Shown here: one piece after another, positions 1 to 11,900 of the stretch
Position numbering within the stretch: the first letter of the stretch is position 1
How the letters are laid out: every line of letters begins with the position of its first letter
Assembly: GCA_003550305.1 (NCBI GenBank)
Contig: QKYT01000144.1
Coordinates: forward strand, 45,466 to 109,465
Direction: 5' to 3'
DNA length: 64,000 nt
Source of the DNA: Glomus cerebriforme
Lineage: Eukaryota; Glomeromycota; Glomeromycetes; Glomerales; Glomeraceae
Notes under the pieces: model-generated
What the model saw: only the letters and a program-made list of their open reading frames with translations
What the model was told of the DNA's origin: nothing
Database searches by the model: none
Program-made: the position numbers and the translations under genes

Positions 1-1
1 T

Positions 2-211
2 TATCCTTCCGAACCTGTTTTTGTACCAGCTCCTGGTAATGATAACGATGAAGATTATGGTGTATTATTAAGTGTTATATTTGAAGGTCAAAAAGTCGAA
101 AGTTATTTAGTGGTACTTGATGCAAAAACTTTATTGGAATTGGCTCGTGTTGATTTACCACAAGTTGTACCCTTATCTTTTGGACATGGTTCTTTCAGAC
201 AAAATATTTAA
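2..211 (+). CDS. Carotenoid oxygenase (RPE65/CCD family), C-terminal fragment
   Basis: The window opens inside a reading frame running from base 2 to TAA at 209-211. The 69 visible residues fit the end of carotenoid cleavage dioxygenases. They show EPVFVPAPG, an acidic stretch, DYGVLLSV, the pattern YLVVLDAKTLLELARVDLP, and the final FGHGSF. In this family the C-terminal histidine of that last block is one of four ligands of the non-haem iron that cleaves carotenoid double bases-flanking bonds to give apocarotenoids. The start, the other three histidines and any introns lie upstream of the window, so activity cannot be judged. The frame ends normally, with no sign of decay. Confidence 0.85.
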   Translation, partial: YPSEPVFVPAPGNDNDEDYGVLLSVIFEGQKVESYLVVLDAKTLLELARVDLPQVVPLSFGHGSFRQNI

Positions 212-585
212 TATATTTAATTTATTTAATATATTTAAAAATAATAATACTATCATAATAGATAATATGGTCAGTAATTTTGCTTTTACAATTTTATTAA
301 CAGACGTGACATAATAAGTGTAGCAATAAAAAGTATTAATAGGTTAGTTATTAGGTTATAGTTTTAATTATTCTCAATACACCTACCTTCATCATTATTA
401 CCAATAAATATCTTTAATGCTATTGTTACCTTTTTATCACTCTACAAACATCACCACTAATTATTACCTTACACATAAAATATCACACACAAATGAAAGG
501 AGTACGTTTTATTATCAGATAAATTTGTTACAATCAAATATAATGTTAAATATAAAATATAAAATATAAATATAAATAAATTTAA
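212..585. other. Intergenic AT-rich stretch
   Basis: Region between the carotenoid oxygenase stop and the gag relic. It holds short ATAAAATATAAAATATAAAT-type repetition around 540-585 and no reading frame with family features. Presumed 3' UTR and spacer. Confidence 0.6.
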
Positions 586-828
586 CCGATAAATAAATCT
601 GAAGTTGACGAACTTACTAAAAAGCTTGAACAGTTAACCATTAATTACGCAAATCTTACAACTGCGTTATTGGCCCAACCTCAGGAAAGAAGAAGCCGCC
701 CACCAAATAATCAAGGAAGACCACCTAGAAATAATAACTTTAACGCACCTAGAGCAACGGGATCAAACTTCAAGTGCTATAACTGCAATCAACCCGGACA
801 TATTTATAAACGAGAAAGTTTAATTTAA
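586..828 (+). pseudogene. Retroelement gag relic with a broken CCHC zinc knuckle
   Basis: The frame is open from 586, just after an in-frame TAA, to the stop at 826-828. It reads a helical stretch SEVDELTKKLEQLTINYANL, then an Arg/Asn/Pro-rich linker with RPPNNQGRPPRNNN, then CYNCNQPGH. The linker plus CX2CX4H is typical of the nucleocapsid end of Ty3/gypsy-type gag. The fourth zinc ligand is absent: Glu stands where CX4HX4C needs Cys. There is no start codon, and no protease or reverse transcriptase follows. It is a 3'-truncated relic. Its last four bases overlap the final codon of the importin-11 gene on the other strand. Confidence 0.6.
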
Positions 829-3800
829 ACATTCATTAATCCTTTTAATTGATCTAATAAAGTATTATCGACTCGACTTAAATAATTCTGTCTAAACATT
901 TCTGGTCCTCCATTAAGAGCTTCGCATTCACCAATCTTTAAATTAATATATTGAATTAGGTTGGTGGTATGAATAGGATCTCGTTGTAATAACTATAATT
1001 ATAAAACATAATCAGTTAAGTAAATTCTAAGTAAATTATATTATAAACTTTAAAAATATAAAAAGAACTTACAGCTCGTTTGCGTTTAGTTTCAGGTGAT
1101 GCATCACTTTCATCAATTTCATTTTTTCCCACATATTCTTCTTGCCAATAAACTAATGCACTATAACCCCAAAAGATTAAAAAAATAATTCAGTTTATAG
1201 TAAAGCCATATCGAAAAAAGTAATAACTCACTCTCCACCACCGGATTCTCTAACTTCGCTCAATACATCACACCAGACTCCGATAAACTGAGCTAAGAAA
1301 CCTAAAATAATGGGATTTGTTGTAGCAATTAATGTAGCAAAAGCCATCGCGCTCAATTTTCGTTGTTTCGGATGCCCAATATTATCAAACTGTTAATAGT
1401 TTATGTGTTAAGGTTAACTTCTAACTTTTTTAAATACCATGATAAATGAATAAAATGGAATACCTTATCCAACCATGTTTCTAAGACTTTCTTTAATAAA
1501 TCTTGTTGCTGAATATTATATTGTTGACTGGCGATTGTGATGAAATGTAAAAAAAATACCGGATCATTAATGATAATCCTAGCTAATATTGAGACATAAC
1601 TTACAAGAACGTAAGGATTTTCCTGTTGTAAAATAATTTAATAAAATCAATAAAAATTATATATATTTCAAATAAATATGCGAAAAAAAATACCTCATTA
1701 ACAGAAAGTATGGTATTGAGTAATTTTCCAAGAAGTCCCGTGCTAATAATTGATTCTTTTAACAAGTCAAAAGGACAAGCTTGTAACGTAATGTCAATAA
1801 CATTAATGATAGCACGACACGCTTCTGGTTTTAAATCCCCGAATAATCGAGTAAATGCGTCCATAATAGGAATTGAATATGACTGTTCATAAACGACACA
1901 TTATCAATAAATAAATAAATAAATAAATATATATATATAATGTACATAATAAATAAAGCGGACTTGTGATAAAGGAATATATAAAAAGTACCTGTACTGT
2001 CATTTCGGGTACCAAAAGAATGTAACTTTCGATAATTCTAAGAACTCTTTTAAGTGTTTCAGACCCAAATTCCAGTAACCCAACGGCCGCAGGGACAAGA
2101 TTAAACAGTAGCGGTGTGCATTCAACGGTATTTTCTAGAATCGCTAACCAAAGATCCAAGCCGTCTTCTAAAAGGTATACGTGTTCTTCCTGAACAAATG
2201 AGCGAATGATGTCTTGCGAACATTATGATGAGAGTAATCATTGCATTACATTTAATATGTAAATATTATTCAACTTACAGTGTTTGGGCTAACGCTGTAT
2301 TGAATGATTGGTATTATAAACTCATGAAGATTAATAGACTGTTCCCATAAGGCCTAATATAAAATATAACAATGTGAGTTTAACTAAAAATGTTAAAAAT
2401 ATTTAAATTAATATTTATATTTACCTGAACAAGTTTGGTCAATATCACGAGGATAGCTGGTTTGAATAAATATTCGCTTTGAGCAACTTGCCACAACGTT
2501 GGTAATAAATTTGTAATTTTTTCAGAAAAGGGAGCAATCTAATAATTTAAATTGATTAAATACGACCTTTAAAAGAAATATAGTTTGTACAAATTTACCT
2601 GTGAATCCATTCTCTCCACTATAAGGGATAAGCAGTTTAAAATCTTTAAACGACTTTCAAATTGTTCCACCTCTCCTATTAAACGCGTCAATAATGTGAT
2701 TGCACGATCAAGATATGGAACAAATCCATCTGAATCAAAATCCCATTCATCTACACGTGCTTTAGGAGTTAAGAACAAATCAATCAGTGCAAAAAAATAA
2801 AATAAAATAAAATAAATTTATCAATCAATCTTTAGGAATATTATCAAGGATATAACTCTTTAAATTAATTGCAGCAGTCAATCTAACGACAAAATCCTCA
2901 TCTGGGTTTATGAAATATGTCATAACGTCGTAGACTCGAGGTCGATTTTCTTTTGACAATTTAACGCATACCCATCTTCCAATAATCCATGCAATACGAC
3001 GCCGAATTATTTTGAAACTAGTAAAATATGATTCCATGATAAAGTCAATAAAAATACTAATTGAGAAAAATATCAATAAAATTCACATTAATCTTGCCTA
3101 GGATCGTTATTTGCCGCTTCGACCAACAAATTATTAACCAGCCAAGAATCGAAATCAAGCACATCATATAATTCATGTGAACCTAATCCGACTGCACAAT
3201 AAATAGCATCTTTAACTAGCAAATTGTCTGATTGAGTCACTAGAAATTTGAAATCATTATCTAATTAATTTATCTAATAACTCGAGATTCAGAAACAACG
3301 GAAGGTAAAATGAAACTTACAAGCTACATAATCAAATAAATAAAAAGTAAGTGATTTGAATTAGAAATAGTTTTTTTTTTTTTTTTGAAAAAAAAAAATT
3401 TATTAAATAAAATTTCTAATCGATCAGAAAAAAAGCCAATTAAGGCGGTTTAATCTTTGACAGTAAATGTCTAATAAGACCGTCGTGAAATATGGAATCT
3501 CATCATTTGCTAATAAAATCACAAAGTTTTGAATAGGGGGGGGGGGGACCACTTACATGCGGCATTTTCCAACAATTTTAAAATTTTTGGTGATAGAATA
3601 TCCCGACATTGAGTGATTAAATCTGTAAAGACTTTTTCAGCGCAAGGCTAAGACATCAAAATAAGAAATTTTTTTAAAAAAATAGGAAATATCATAAATA
3701 ATAATGCTAATTCAGAGTGAATTGTTTCGAGTTCAAGCAATTATAATCAAAACATAAAGAGGCATATTTTGATTTTAAAGCGTCTGGTACAATTTTACCC

Positions 3801-6337
3801 TTCCCTTCTATTGTGCTTATAAGCTTTTCAAGATGCTCCTTCTCTTTATCTATTAAGGCGAACTTTGATTTAAGACAAATTATATGAAACACACTCTTAT
3901 CTGATATTCCCAATGATCGGTCTCATCAAAATTAACCCAACCTTCTGGGTCCTCTTCCCACATTATCAAATCTTCCTTTCTCAATATCAGATAACTTGAT
4001 ATCAATAATTCGGCAAATGATTCGACGAAACTTGGAGTCAATATTTGTTCCTCTAGTATCTTCACCGCGTTGGAAAGACGCAATTCTTCACTTTCTATTT
4101 CGTAAATATTAAAGTTGATTTCAATGAATTTAAATGTTAACTATAGATATAAGTATATAAATACCTTTGATATCCTGATTATAACTAGACTTCCTTATAA
4201 TGCCTTTCAACAATAATAAGGCTTGAATTAAAATTTTTTCTGTGCCATATGGTTGAGTCGACATTTCTATATCAAATAGAAAAAATAATTAAATAATTCT
4301 CTTTTATCTTACTAAGTTAACAAAATATATATAGATAAAATCTAAAATTTATAATCTGCGTACCTGTTTCGTACGATTTACTATGCATGACGAGTAGTTG
4401 CCAATAATAATGAACTACATCTCTAGACCCTGGAGTCATTATAAATGAAATCGGACGCAATTTTTGTAATTCAACGTAAAATTTTCCAATTAGATTAACT
4501 TTTGAATCTAAGAGCTCAAAAATTGGAGAGGATGTATTCTGAAACGAATTTCCTGTTTTTTTTTTTTTTAAAAAAAAAAGTAATAATCAATAAACTATAT
4601 TTTGTTATGCGATAAACAAAAATTAAATTGTAAGGTTAAAAAAATATTACTTAAAGTATAAAATTTTTGTAAATGATCAAAAGCTAAAACAAAGAATGCC
4701 TATGATAGAGAATAAGATTATTTAAAACAATGACCAACGAATTTAAGTTTTCCATAATTAATAGATCATTATTATTGTCTCAATCACCTTCGTCTCATCA
4801 ACCTTGCTGATATCTTGAAAACCATGAATAATTAAACGTCTGATAGACTTCAACGCAATTAGTGACGTTTCTAAATCCGTTGAATTTCTAATATCATTAG
4901 AAGTTGAAATCATATTGAAGAACCGGTTGGTATGCTCTACATAAATGCTAGCCACATTACGAAGTAATTCTGGCGCAACCTTGTATATTTTATAAGAGAA
5001 CAAAAAGATCAAATTATTTAAATTATTTGGAAACAAAAAAAAAATTAAGATAAAAACCTGTTCAAACATTTTCCGATCTGGTCCAAATGTTTTTGAACAT
5101 AAAGCTTTCACTACTAAATGTAATGTTAATATTGCCCTCTTTTGTACTAAGATTGCCGGATTCACATTCATTGTTGAATGAATTATGGATAACAAATTTT
5201 GAAGCAGATCCGGCCTAATTTGATTAAATAAAATTTATATTATTCATATGATTCATAATATATAGATATTCTTAATATTTAAAACTCATGCACACCAATC
5301 GTTAGGAAAATCAATGCGGGCAATTTTAGAAACTAAAACAGCACTTTGAGTTGCAAGCTAGAATATTAAAAAAAAACGCGTTATTAATTATAAATAAATT
5401 GATTAAATATTACGAGTCGTTATCACACCTGATTATGACTTTCGTCCATAAAAGACAAAAGTTGGCTTCTAATCTTTGCTTTCTCCTCAGGGTTAATAGC
5501 ACTTATGACGATAAAGGATGAAAGCAATTAATACAAAAATTATCAAATATGAAATTTCTTGGAATTAATAAAAGAAAAAGATTCTAATCATCACTTTTTT
5601 GCCGTTTTACGCCAGTATTTATCCACGCCGTTTTTGAAATATATAACTCCAAAAAATCGAATATTCACATCAACGGACTTGTCATTGGTAATATCCTATA
5701 AACGAACGTCATTTTACGAAGTTAAATATAATTGATAATGAAAAAATAAAAAATAAAAATGAATTAATTAATAAATAAATAATTTTATGTAAATTATGAT
5801 TATCTTTTCGTAATGATAATTATCATTCACATACTAATTATTATTTTGATCGAATCGAATTTTTCAGGATTTATCGAATTATAAATGCATCAAAGAAAGA
5901 TAAATTATAAATTAATTAATCAATGATTTGAAAATAATTAATAATCAAAATAAACTATTTTTATACAATCTTTTATTTCATTTTTTACGCGTAATAATCT
6001 TACAATAAACCAAAATTATCTTTCTTTATATATTCTATAATAACGAATATAAAAGAATATTGTCAAGTTCCGGTATAAATTTATTACTTCAAAAATAAAC
6101 CACGATACTCTATAAATCTTTTCATGGCTCTTTTTACATATATTATATAATACAAAGATACAAGAACCACACTATTTATATTCTTAAACTAAACTTTTCA
6201 CTCACCAATAATGTAGAATAAAAGTCTGGAACTACTTCCCACTGTTTAAGCTGTGCCTCGGCAACTTTTATACGTTCTGGTTGCTGTGAAGCTGCTTCTG
6301 CTAAGGTTTGTAAAAGTTGATCGCGAGGGGAAGACAT
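825..6337 (-). CDS. IPO11: Importin-11/Kap120-type karyopherin beta (22 exons)
   Basis: Nuclear import receptor of the importin-beta family. Exons in transcript order: 6206-6337, 5595-5695, 5429-5501, 5296-5357, 5058-5214, 4788-4979, 4651-4699, 4364-4552, 4165-4266, 3895-4094, 3557-3647, 3098-3239, 2854-3017, 2599-2756, 2425-2538, 2279-2353, 1992-2189, 1694-1882, 1464-1622, 1232-1389, 1073-1160, 825-992. They join in phase into 2,961 nt (986 aa), close to human importin-11 at about 975 aa. The importin-beta N-terminal signature AEAQLKQWE is at residues about 26-34. Collinear family blocks include GVIYFKNGVDKYWR, WEEDPEGWVNFDETDHWEYQ, RRRIAWIIGRWVCVKL, HVYLLEDGLDLWL and HPKQRKLSAMAFATL. HEAT-like helical repeats fill the rest. 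One intron is AT-AC and one GC-AG, listed separately. The first intron (510 bp) is much the longest. The alternative exon 8 acceptor a few codons downstream cannot be excluded. Confidence 0.93.
2757..2853 (-). other. U12-type (AT-AC) minor-spliceosome intron in the importin-11 gene
   Basis: On the minus strand the intron begins ATATCCTT (2853-2846), the full U12 donor consensus. It ends in AC (2758-2757), with TTCTTAAC (2775-2768), a near-perfect U12 branch site, about 12 nt before the 3' end. Splicing here joins codon fragments T and GT into TGT and gives LKSCVDEWDF, which lines up without gaps with LKLTVDDFEF of human importin-11. No GT-AG pair gives an equal fit: the only nearby GT donor is weak and costs residues, and reading through meets an in-frame stop. 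Confidence 0.88.
3018..3097 (-). other. GC-AG intron in the importin-11 gene
   Basis: The 5' splice site on the minus strand is AG|GCAAGA (GC at 3097-3096), the strong context known for GC-AG introns, and the 3' end is CTAG at 3021-3018. The splice joins ANNDPS to FKIIRRRIAWIIG in phase. Reading through reaches an in-frame TAA within a few codons, and there is no GT donor at this position. Confidence 0.85.
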
Positions 6338-7173
6338 AATTTTTTTCTTAATCGTAAAATTATAATTTTTTTTTTTTAAAAAAAAAAAAAAAAAATTGTA
6401 CCATAAACCTGGTTAGCGGATTTCCCAGAAAATGAAATTTTCTACTGCGCACCGTCGATCGTTACTTAGTGGGATGATTAAAACTTGTAAAAAGTCGCGA
6501 ATATTTCACATATAACCCAGTAAAAATTCAATATATCGAAGTTCGGAACAGTCACTGTTCCATTAGTAAAAATGTTACAAAAATCCATTATATAATATAG
6601 GTTTATCATAGATTATGATAATATGTTCTGGACCACAATTAAATTATATCGAGATTTTACTTCCGGTATATCGAATTTCACTGTGTGGTTGTTATACCTA
6701 AACTTTGTTCCTAAAAAAGATTCTTTTTTTTTTTGTGGCGAAACATTAATTTAACAGGGTTTGGGGTTTTCAAGTCTCGTGCTTCGCAAACCGGTTATTC
6801 TTTTTTTATCCTACAGTATAAACACGTATCAGATATTTTTAAGGAAACAAGAGATAATATGAATCATTATTTATTATATAATAATAATAATATGAAATGT
6901 AACACAAATATGTGTAGTATAATTAATTTAATAGTGTGAATCGATTTTACCTAAATTGTTAATTTCATATCATCTATCATAATAATTAGGATCTTCGTTT
7001 TCAAAGTATTTTTATTTTTCTTTTAAGCAGTTGCAATCTTTTAATAAAGAAGGAAGACTCCTTTAATAATCTTTCTTAGTCGATTAAATTGGGATTTTCC
7101 GTTTGACGGAGAAGGGCCGAATTCCGGTTAGTTATTACATACAGTAAGAACTATCTAAAAACTAAAAAGCCTT

Positions 7174-7344
7174 TCATTTATTTGTCATACAAGAGCAACC
7201 GCCTCTGACAAACAATGAATTGCAATGCTTAGACGAATAAGTTGCAGTGAAACAACCGAGATCAACATTATGATGGAATGCCCCTACTCTGCCCCTTGTC
7301 ACTGATCTGACAGGTGCCTTATTATACTTTTCCCCTGTATGGCT
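7174..7344 (-). other. Open cysteine-rich frame of unknown nature
   Basis: A 56-codon minus-strand frame without an upstream ATG lies in a local patch of higher GC. Its end has four cysteines within about 22 residues, including CNSLFVRGGCSC. It could be the last exon of a small secreted protein, a gene relic, or chance. No splice-linked upstream exon with a signal peptide was found. Confidence 0.2.
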
Positions 7345-8802
7345 TTAAGTCGCTTCTTTGTAGTTAGCGAATTTTACAAATTATTTGAAATACTAAGTCC
7401 GTAATAACTAAAATGATTTCATAGTGCCAAGTTGTTTGTAAATAATTAAAATTGGAAATTACGCGTTTTAAAAAAAATATTAGTAATATATTTTATTGTT
7501 TAGTATGTGGCTTGGAATTCTATTGCCCCAACACATTTAAAATTTGTAAACCGTGTGATCATTATTATACTTCGATTTATAATTAGAAATTGATTCCAAC
7601 ATAAAATTTTTTGTATTCAAGTTTTAGAATGAAAAATTTTTCAAATTAGTTCAAATATTCGAGACTTTGGAAACAATTACTGCGCTCTGTGGAGAAGAAA
7701 ATAGAGATCAAGAATTTTACCTAATAAAATCCCTTACCAAATGTATTATAGTTCATTTTGATATTCGTCAATCAATTTAGCTTAGCCTATCAATTCATTA
7801 CCTTAAAGAGTTACTAGCAATCGTGTCTTAGCCCAAAGGACCTGACACTAACTTATGTGATTCCTGCATATATTTTCTATTTGATTATTGATCTCTCGAT
7901 TTATTTGAGTATTGAGTTATAACCCTTACAAACTCTCTCTCGTACTTGACACCGCCCTTACATGTGAAGAAGCGTTTCCGATTTTTCATTCAAGGTTTCG
8001 CTTGTTCTATTACTTAAGGTATATAATATATTTTACCTGTATCATTTTTTGTTCAACGTTTCTAAAAATTTTATATATACAAAAGCTACTTTCTTTTGTT
8101 AAGAGTTTTGAGAGGTTCGATGGTTTAAAGATTATATTTTTTAAACCATAAATTCGTAATTTTCTTTTTCTTTAGTTTATGTTCGTCTCTCCTAAACTTT
8201 TTTGTAACTTAATCAAAAAACTTTCTTCTTTTGTTAAGAAACCCGAAATGCTGATTTCCAAAGTCACTTTATAGGTAATAAAGAAAACCCCTCTCTTAAC
8301 GAATTTTTTTTAATTAATATGTAGGTGTCTTTAAATAAAACGCTTTTCTTAACATCGTTCTAATAATATCAAGAAAGAGAAGCAGCGGCTCTTAACAAAA
8401 ATAAACCAGTAAGTTTTTTTCAACATTAAATACTTACAATAACAATAATATGGAAAGAGCATTATTAATAAGTTAGTACCTTTTTATTAAAATTATAGCA
8501 AGCAAACTTTTTGCCATTCTTTTGCGAAAACATACAAGTTTTCGTTTTCTTTTTCTTTGTAAGTAAGTGTCTCATACAATCGTAAATAGTGAGAAACTCT
8601 TGTTTCCCAATTTTTTATGAATTTTCAAATAAATTACATAGGATTATACAAAATTATGCTTCAACAATTTATCACGCTCGATCTTCAACATTTCCCTCAA
8701 CCAACTGACTCCTTTGTTAGGTGATTGGTTGTATTTCCTATACAATAAATAATAGAAGAGCTAAAAGAAGATTTATTTTCTCTGGGATAGCATTTTTACC
8801 TT

Positions 8803-8839
8803 CAAATACGGCAAATACGGCAAATACGGCAATACGGCA
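8803..8839. repeat. Short tandem repeat (CAAATACGG-type) in the OGT 5' region
   Basis: Three consecutive 9-bp units of AAATACGGC type plus a shortened fourth unit (AATACGGC). The array ends about 60 bp upstream of the OGT start codon, probably within the 5' UTR or core promoter. Confidence 0.7.
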
Positions 8840-8901
8840 GGACTTCGACGAGCGACCGAATATCGTTAAGTACACTTAAGTTCCAAACGATTCGGAAGAA
8901 T

Positions 8902-11900
8902 ATGCAGGATCCGATCGGTTCAAATTTAGAAGTATTGAAGCTACAATCCGACAATGCGGAATTGGCAAAGGCATACTGGTCGGTCGGTAATTATTCACAA
9001 GCAATTTTTCATGCAAAAAAATCGGTATTACACAAACCTACAGATTGGTTATGGATCGACTCCGTTATCACAGCATTCATGAATCCAAATTATAATTATC
9101 ACAATGAAGCACTGGAAGTATTGGACGCCGTGATTAACAGGTTAGATACAATAAAACAAACGATACCAAATACTGAGTGGAATCAAATACAATCATTATA
9201 TCGACGGCGAGCATTGGTTAAACAATATCTTAATAGATATGAGGATTCTATTGAGGATCTCATAAATGTCATCGTGGTAGCTTGTGCAAATTTTCAGTTT
9301 GTAGACTTGATTGATCATATACTGGGATGTTGCAACTTTTATGGTTATTGCATACAAAATTACATGAATGTACAACAAACTGTTACTTTGTTGAATGGTT
9401 TACAACCTCATTCTTTCGTAAATTCGCCCATACCAAGTTTCTTTATGGACCCTGATTTCGTTCTTACAGGTTTATTACAATACCTATTTCCATTTGCTCA
9501 TGGATATCTGCCTGGTCACACTTTCATTATTAGTTATCATGATCGTGAATTTGCACAAAAAGATGCTGCCTCAGGATTCTTTGAGATTGCAAAGGCGTTT
9601 GAAACAGATCCAGTGAAATGTTCAAAATTTTTAAATGCAACACCTATGCGATCGATATCGTTACTTTTGTTATATATGTCAATTGCAACATATCCAACAT
9701 CAGAATCATTTCTTCTTCTTGCGGAAGTATTGACTAAGATATCTGATTCGGTTACAATGGGTCAAGAAATTCTTGATGGACCAAATTTAGCTTTAAAATT
9801 CCTGTACAAGGCAGTTTTATTCGATCAAAATAATCCCGATATTTATATGGCGATGGCAGATATTTATTGGAGACAAAATAATTTGATTGATGCCACTCTT
9901 ATTTATCAAAAAATATTTGGAAGGAATAAGCCCCATGATGATGAAATAACGAGAAGATTTGTTTTAGGATGTAATGTTACTGGAGAAAAATGTAGAAGTG
10001 AAGGGAGATGGGAGGACGCTTTAAAGTTTTTTGAAACTGCTTATACAATTAATCCAGATAACACTGATGCTTTGACATTTTATTCACAAGCGCTCAATTC
10101 AGTTTGTGATTGGTCAAAACGTGGCGGTGTTGGAGTTTTCTATGTAGATCAATGCAATACTTTGATGTTTTCAGATATTCCTAAGAAAGTTGGAATGATG
10201 GGAAGAGTTTCTGATGTTGTTGATAACTTTATAAAGGAAGGGGCAAAGTTCGGAGAAGGGATTATCCAACAGTTTGGAGGACTGCATAAACTCTTCAATT
10301 TTCTTTGTGTTGGACTTAATTCTGATGATGCATGCTATAAATGGTTAAAAACAAGGGCTGACTTAATAGCTTCCACAAAAAATCCACCGAGTTTAAAGAA
10401 CGAAGGTGGTTTTATCTTACGACTTATTAATAGATTGACTCGTCGTGTTCAACATCGTTGGTATATTGAATGCTATGGAAATCAAATTATTTCGCAGACT
10501 CTTCAACAAGCAATCTGTAAAAATGTTAAATATAATGAAAAATACCTTCGTCCAAAAGTTCCACCAAATTTACCACAACCTTCTCCAAGTCCTGTACAGC
10601 CATGGTACACGTTTACTTATGATCTTAGTCCAAAGCAAATAAGATTGGTCAGTCATCGTCAAGCATTACACATTGCATATGATGCATTTACTGCCAATTG
10701 GCTTCCGGATACCGTTTTTCCTCCACCGCCACCACCATCTCCAAGAATTAAAATTGGATACGTATCATTTGACCTAAAAGATCACCCACTTGCTCATTTA
10801 ATGCAATCTGTTTTTGAATTTCATAACAGGCAACACTTTGAGGTTTACGTTTACGCATTAAATCCTGATGATGGATCTACGTATAGGCAAAAAATTATGG
10901 CAGGTTGTGATCACTCTAGAGATTGTAGTGGAAGCTCTACTAAAGATATATGTGATCAGATCATTCAAGATGGTATCCATATATTGATCAACTTGAACGG
11001 ATATACAGCAGGAGACCGGAATCATATTTTTGCTGCTCGACCTGCACCTATTCAAATGCAACATATGGGATTTGCTGGCACGATGGGAGGTCTATGGACC
11101 GATTATAACATTGTAGATGATATGATCGTTCCACCAATGTTAACAAATGAAGAGGCATTTAAACGTAAAACAAAACATCACGTAGGTGATATTTGTGAAG
11201 AGTTAGATCCTGAAGAAGATGATGATAATATTTGGGTATACCCGGAGAAAACTCTTAGTCTTCCAGATACCTACTTTGTAAATGATCATAGACAAGGGTT
11301 TCGTGACGATCAACACATAAGAGGCACTGTTTTTGCGTCTCGTGCAGATATTCAATGGACACTTGAAGAGGACAAACGCTGGAAGATGCGACAACAATTA
11401 TTCCCGAGTGTTCCTGATGATTGGGTAATTTTTGCAAACTTTAACCAATTATATAAAGTGAGTTAAAGTAATTTTAAAATATTTAACAATCAATTTATTG
11501 CATAAGATTATTAAATTTCCTAATTTACCTGTAAAATTTTATAAGTGTACTAAATTTTTTATTTTCCTTTTTAGATTGACCCAGTTATATTCAAGGTGTG
11601 GCTGGAGATCCTTGCTCAGGTACCTAATTCTATCCTATGGTTATTAAAATTTCCCGCGGATGGAGCTAAGAATTTGTACAGTACGGCTTTACAATGGGCT
11701 GGTATGGGAGTTGCAAACCGCATTCATTTTACAGATATAGCGGGCAAACACGATCATATTCTTCGTGGAAGAGTCGCTGATTTGGTTTTAGATACACCAC
11801 AAGTAAATGCACATACGACAGCTTGTGATATCTTGTGGTCTGGAACCCCGATCTTGACGCTCTGCGGAAATGATCATAAATGGTGTTCAAGAGTTGCTGC

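Larger units (their letters stand above)
6338..8901. other. Intergenic region between importin-11 and OGT genes
   Basis: Divergent spacer of about 2.56 kb that should hold both 5' UTRs and promoters. A T-tract/A-tract run sits just upstream of the importin start (about 6367-6396). The part near 7170-7345 is less AT-rich and holds a short cysteine-rich minus-strand frame, listed separately. I see no other coding signal. The frame starting at 6733 begins with TTG and matches nothing I know. Confidence 0.6.

Noticed and set aside
3538..3548. G-run near 3540 as a possible G-quadruplex or regulatory site
   Set aside because: A single homopolymer inside an intron beside other long runs; equally likely a sequencing artefact.
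3707..3913. Minus-strand frame overlapping an importin-11 exon edge
   Set aside because: It reads into the intron 3648-3894. Splicing at 3894/3648 restores the family block PCAEKVF, so the extra residues are intronic.
7255..7320. Possible box C/D snoRNA (ATGATGG and CTGA words)
   Set aside because: Box spacing and terminal stem do not fit; no supporting structure seen.
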